Shown here: one piece after another, positions 17,630-20,926 of the stretch
Numbering within the stretch: the stretch's first letter is position 1
Layout of the letters: every line of letters starts with the position of its first letter
Assembly: GCA_951394045.1 (NCBI GenBank)
Contig: CATOAN010000048.1
Span: 1-20,926, forward strand
DNA: 20,926 nt
DNA from: Nitzschia sp. DOCU1
Taxonomy: Eukaryota; Bacillariophyta; Bacillariophyceae; Bacillariales; Bacillariaceae
Reading direction: 5' to 3'
Notes under the pieces: generated by a model
The model's input: only the letters and a program-made list of their open reading frames with translations
What the model was told of the DNA's origin: nothing
Database searches by the model: none
Program-made: the position numbers and the translations under genes

Positions 17630-19076
17630 TACTATCTACAGCTTGCTCAACCTGAATACGATGTTCAGGGAAGCAATATCTACACAGGGTTGCTCCAGGG
17701 TGCATCTGCAATCACCCCAACCCTTGGTGAACGCCTACAATGCTTCCTCGGGGCATAACGACCCCAGTTTTGACAAGCTGCGCGCCTCGAAATGTGCATT
17801 TTTTTGGGATGTTGGTCGGCGCCTTGAGCAGGATTTACACTTCTGTTGACCATCTTTCGCATCTTTCTCTTCATTCAAATATTGATTGGTGATCATGTCT
17901 CCAACTGGTTGCATCGAATTCAAGTGTCTCAATTGGATTGCAAAGGATATGGACTGCATTCTTAACCATGATGCACATTTTGGTGCTGGCACTGCGGGCA
18001 TGTGAAAGCGTGGAATGGCCACCAGTCAGCCGCCAAATCCTCTGAATGTTGATTGATTGTTGTGTAGTATAATGCAAATAAAACAGCCTCAAGTCTTGAT
18101 CTAGAAACTAGCCCTTCTAACCAGTAGGGGGCACCATGCAATCTAGAAATCCAGTGGCAAAAGCACGTGGCCTTTGTCCTTAGATTGTAGATATAAAAGC
18201 TACAATCCAATTCAACACCAGCCCCCATCACATGAAACGCCCTCCCTCATTGATTTTGCTTGTTGGCCAAGGGCGATATAATGTTTTTGACACCATATCT
18301 CATGAAGAACAGCTCAAAAAGGTGGATTGTTGTTTAAAATTCTCGCCACTGAGCGAGGTGGAGCTCAACATTTTGGGGTCCACTGCCCTTTCTAATGCAA
18401 ATAATACCATGCCCGAGCTCCCAGCTACTTCCATGACTGTCCCTGATGGTTGTGGGACAGTTTCAGGGGGGTGAACCATGGGGACAGTAGTTGACAGCCG
18501 CCAAGTTCATCAGGGGGGCCCGAGTATCCTTGGCTGAAACGCTGCCAGCATTCTTTCTGCAGCCTTTCTTCCTCCACTGAAGTCCAGTGTTGCTCTTGGC
18601 AACCAATAGGGTCGAAAAGAGCCATCAATGGGGCCCTTGTTTTCAATTACCACCAACTTTCCAGCAGAAACAGCGATGTTGGGGAACGCATTGCCATTTG
18701 GCACTTTCCTTGGCTTTTCCACCCATCAAACGCAAGCCAAACAAGCCAGACAACTTCCAAACCCCATCTGGTTGATTGTTACCGCACCCTGATGTCGCCA
18801 GATGGGTGGAGCATCCGTGAAAAGGGTAGAAACGATGGCCCCAATGCCCATGGTCTTCTTCGGATGGAGCCAATTTTTAATGATGCGCGCAAAATTTTTC
18901 CACTTTTGGTTCACAAAAAGCTATCTGCGCGGCTTTCCCTCTACACGAATGCGGCCTTTTTATGCCGAATCCAACCCAATACAAATGTGATTCAGATATT
19001 AATTAATGGAGAAAATTATTGAAACTCAACGGCTGTAGAGGTATGTAAGTAGTAAAGCGAGACTGAATTCGGTCTC
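17612..19076. mobile_element. 1.46-kb segment bounded by exact 18-base inverted repeats
   Basis: GAGACCGAATTCAGTCTC at 17612-17629 has its exact complement at 19059-19076. The interior holds no intact gene but does have a decayed frame on the - strand (18300-18914). Termini plus a damaged frame would fit a decayed DNA transposon. Against this, no target-site duplication is visible, and the same motif occurs four times in the region, so the pairing of ends is ambiguous. Confidence 0.4.
18300..18914 (-). pseudogene. decayed open frame of unknown family inside the inverted-repeat segment
   Basis: One frame on the - strand stays open over about 200 codons except for TGA codons at 18726-18728 and a TGA TGA pair near 18507-18512. 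Between the stops the translation looks protein-like: MGIGAIVSTLFTDAPPIWRH, then PNGNAFPNIAVSAGKLVVIE, DGSFRPYWLPRATLDF and GGRKAAERMLAAF, and further on PSGTVMEVAGSSGMVLFALE. I do not recognise the family; a transposase is a guess from the context only. Confidence 0.35.
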
Positions 19077-19096
19077 TGAGACCGAATTCAGTCTCG
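19058..19096. repeat. near-perfect 39-base palindrome made of two head-to-head near-palindromes
   Basis: The arms of 19 bases (19058-19076 and 19078-19096) are exact complements around one T. Each arm, GAGACTGAATTCGGTCTC without its outer C, is itself palindromic except for one base pair. The arms match the ends of the two segments to the left, so this looks like two element termini joined with nothing between them. Confidence 0.9.
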
Positions 19097-19747
19097 TGGG
19101 TAAATATCCGTTAGGAATGCGAATCGCAGGAGTGGTTCTAGTTGATCCCATTAGTCCTCTAGTCCTCCCAGGGAGGACGTACGAAAGACAGACAGAGTGA
19201 CAGCGCATGATGTCATCTGACCTATCTTAAAGTGAGTCGGAAAATTATTATAACTTTGGGCTGAAAAATTTTGCCGCGTTTGCCTGCGAGGCTAAAATTG
19301 GGGGGCAATATTTCAACTTATTGGAGCGCCAAAATTAATCGAGCATGTCGGATGGCCGGAATAAGTCAGCTTATTACCTCCTTGATGACGTCAGTAGCAC
19401 ACTTCCGAAATATTCGGGACTTGCTTTTGCCTCGCACCACACGGGCTGTCGTTCGCCGGAGGGCACTCAATTTGGGGGGTGATCTTTGGGGACTTACAAA
19501 AGCATGACCGTCACGATTGCAGTGGCGGCGGACGATACCTACTACCATAGTTGCCACCGTCGTCGTCGTGGTCACCATCGTTCATTGTTGCAAGATAACC
19601 CTGATAGCATCTGCTGCCAGTAGCCCTGAGGACTCTATAGAGCCCCCTGTAGTACCTCATCCAGCAGAAAATGCCACTGTTGCTCGTTTGCAGGCAGGTA
19701 CCATGTCTGGCCTCGACTGATTTTGCGGTAAGCTTACTACCTGTCGT
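19097..19747. other. non-coding stretch with two short regulatory-like motifs
   Basis: No supported gene. A 17-base hairpin (GTCCTCCC-a-GGGAGGAC, 19162-19178) and a CRE-like TGACGTCA (19386-19393) are present. A short hydrophobic frame at 19517-19720 (ATVVVVVTIVHCC) has no support. Confidence 0.45.
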
Positions 19748-19897
19748 GCGAAATACCTGGTTATTCGTTCTTTGATATGGGCCTGTCGTTAACTAAAAAT
19801 ATCGCTCTTTTTGGTTCCTTTGAGCGAATTACCTGGTAATTCCTTCTTTGATATGTCTTTGCTATCACTAAAAATATCGCACTTTTGGGCTATTTCG
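19748..19897. repeat. two-copy tandem repeat, unit 76 bases
   Basis: GCGAAATACCTGGTTATTCG at 19748 returns as GCGAATTACCTGGTAATTCC at 19824, and CTAAAAATATCGC follows in both copies. The second copy ends near 19897. It precedes the frameshifted GCR1-like relic. Confidence 0.8.
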
Positions 19898-19949
19898 ATA
19901 TTACTGCTCTATGGTGTTCGCTACTACTACTGTGGCGCCTACCACTACC

Positions 19950-20696
19950 ACTACCAGGTACAGGCATTCTGTGAGACAATGAAGACAGAGCTTGAGCCGG
20001 CATCCTCCCCACTGGATGCAAATATTGACATGATTCTTCCTGGAGTGCAGCAGTGGCTCTAGATGCAAATAGATGACAAGTGTTGGATTTGCAGTCGATG
20101 CTGCAGGAGTCGCACCAGCAAATTATGCGAGAACTGGAGTCCAACCACAGTGCAGTGTTGGAGCGACTTGGAGAGTCCATCATTGTCATGGGGCGCTCAC
20201 TAATGCACCAATCTACTTTTGTTGAAGGTGTTGGCGAAATGGAGTTGGATTTGCCGCTCCCTCTTCCTCCACCACAACGAGCACCAAACGACCACCATAG
20301 CCATGACGATGCTCAAGTCCATTGACCATGCGAGAGAGTCCAGCATGACGGCACGGGACTAGTACCCACGCCTTCAAGAGTTGTGGGGTGACTTTGATGG
20401 CACAAAAGGCAGGTTTCCTACTGACTTTGAGGGCGGTATGGCGGCTCTCCATAGCAAGTGGAAGGCGAGATGGAGGATACACCATGCCCCAAGGAAAACA
20501 AGAGGATCAGCAAGCTACTGCGAATCATCCAGGACATTGAGAGGAAGGCCAGAATGGGAAACATCACTAAGGATGAAGTTTATAGGGATTGACAATCTAT
20601 CTTCACGCTAGAATGCAAGAGCAAGCTCTCCAACATGCTTTGCTACTTGCACCAACAAGAAATCATCACCAACACCAAGCTGTTAGAAAATGCTGA
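19950..20696 (+). pseudogene. relic of a GCR1-type DNA-binding protein (Crypton-like C-terminus)
   Basis: Several frame fragments in one order make a coherent protein. First comes NIDMILPGVQQWL (to 20059), then a coiled coil from about 20077 (SMLQESHQQIMRELESNHSA). From about 20360 LQELWGDFDGTKGRFP to KWKARWR shows the Trp/Arg pattern of the GCR1_C DNA-binding domain, which is followed by KRISKLLRIIQDIERKAR (20500s) and a tail with SKLSNMLCYLHQQE (20600s). The pieces change frame near 20059, between 20326 and 20360, near 20478 and twice near 20584-20600, and stops occur at the joins, so the gene is dead. In Crypton transposons this domain follows a tyrosine recombinase; no recombinase part is visible upstream. 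A relic of a host protein of the same family is an alternative. Confidence 0.5.
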
Positions 20697-20926
20697 CGCT
20701 TGTAACGCACGCCGGGCGAGATGTGTCGCCGGGCGGCGTCATTGTTGACGCGCCGCCTACACAATATGAGTGTCACAAGTTTGGACGATGACGCTGCTGC
20801 CGATATCGCCTATATGGTTGATGTTGTTGACGGTTGCAGATATTTTGGTTCATGTGTTTCCAGCTTAAGATACGACCCGACGTGTTCACATTCTACGCAA
20901 GTCGGTAGTAATCTACTTTTATGTGT

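Noticed and set aside
20700..20756. GC-rich imperfect inverted repeat (GGCGGCG and CGCCGCC) near the right edge
   Set aside because: Pairing is broken by unmatched bases and there is no gene context to support a terminator or element end.
1..20926. tRNA, rRNA or CRISPR array
   Set aside because: I saw no T-loop with matching cloverleaf, no ribosomal RNA core sequence, and no regularly spaced repeat array; the hairpin array has only three diverged copies.

Overview
The window looks like nuclear DNA of a diatom, most probably a pennate species such as Phaeodactylum tricornutum. Several signs agree. Small GT-AG introns of about 75-140 bases interrupt some genes. Two genes carry a signal peptide followed by the Phe-containing cleavage motif that diatoms use to enter the plastid. 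There is a homologue of FTO, a family outside vertebrates known mainly from marine algae. The left edge is a Ty1/copia retrotransposon of the type common in diatoms. The species name is an inference; no marker gene here proves it.

Layout. Bases 1 to about 5500 are the 3' part of a copia element (+ strand): gag, protease and integrase in one frame, then reverse transcriptase and RNase H in another frame with an internal stop, so the copy is dead. Bases 5568-6655 (- strand) are a mosaic of broken host genes: the last exon of an ERCC1-like DNA-repair gene and two pieces of a mitochondrial-carrier gene that seem to be in the wrong order. Directly against this mosaic starts an intact four-exon pterin-4a-carbinolamine dehydratase (6659-7322, +). 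Next come an unknown plastid-targeted protein (7507-8124, -) and a three-exon THF1/Psb29 thylakoid protein (8930-10090, -).

Bases 10091-12225 hold no convincing gene but contain several short direct repeats and a small hairpin array. A twin-arginine thylakoid-lumen protein that seems to lack its outer plastid signal follows (12226-12744, +). Then come an acidic protein of unknown function (13561-14547, -) and a well-conserved FTO-type dioxygenase (15519-17120, -).

From about 17400 to the end the DNA looks like transposon debris: four copies of an 18-base near-palindrome that bound two segments, a decayed frame on the - strand, a near-perfect 39-base palindrome, a 76-base tandem duplication, and a frameshifted relic resembling the GCR1-type DNA-binding tail of Crypton-like elements.

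The intact genes are mostly unrelated housekeeping or plastid genes, each with its own promoter, as is normal in a eukaryote. The most unusual parts are the chimeric carrier/ERCC1 mosaic that abuts the dehydratase gene, the palindrome-bounded segments near the right end, the hairpin array, and the lumen protein without its outer targeting signal.
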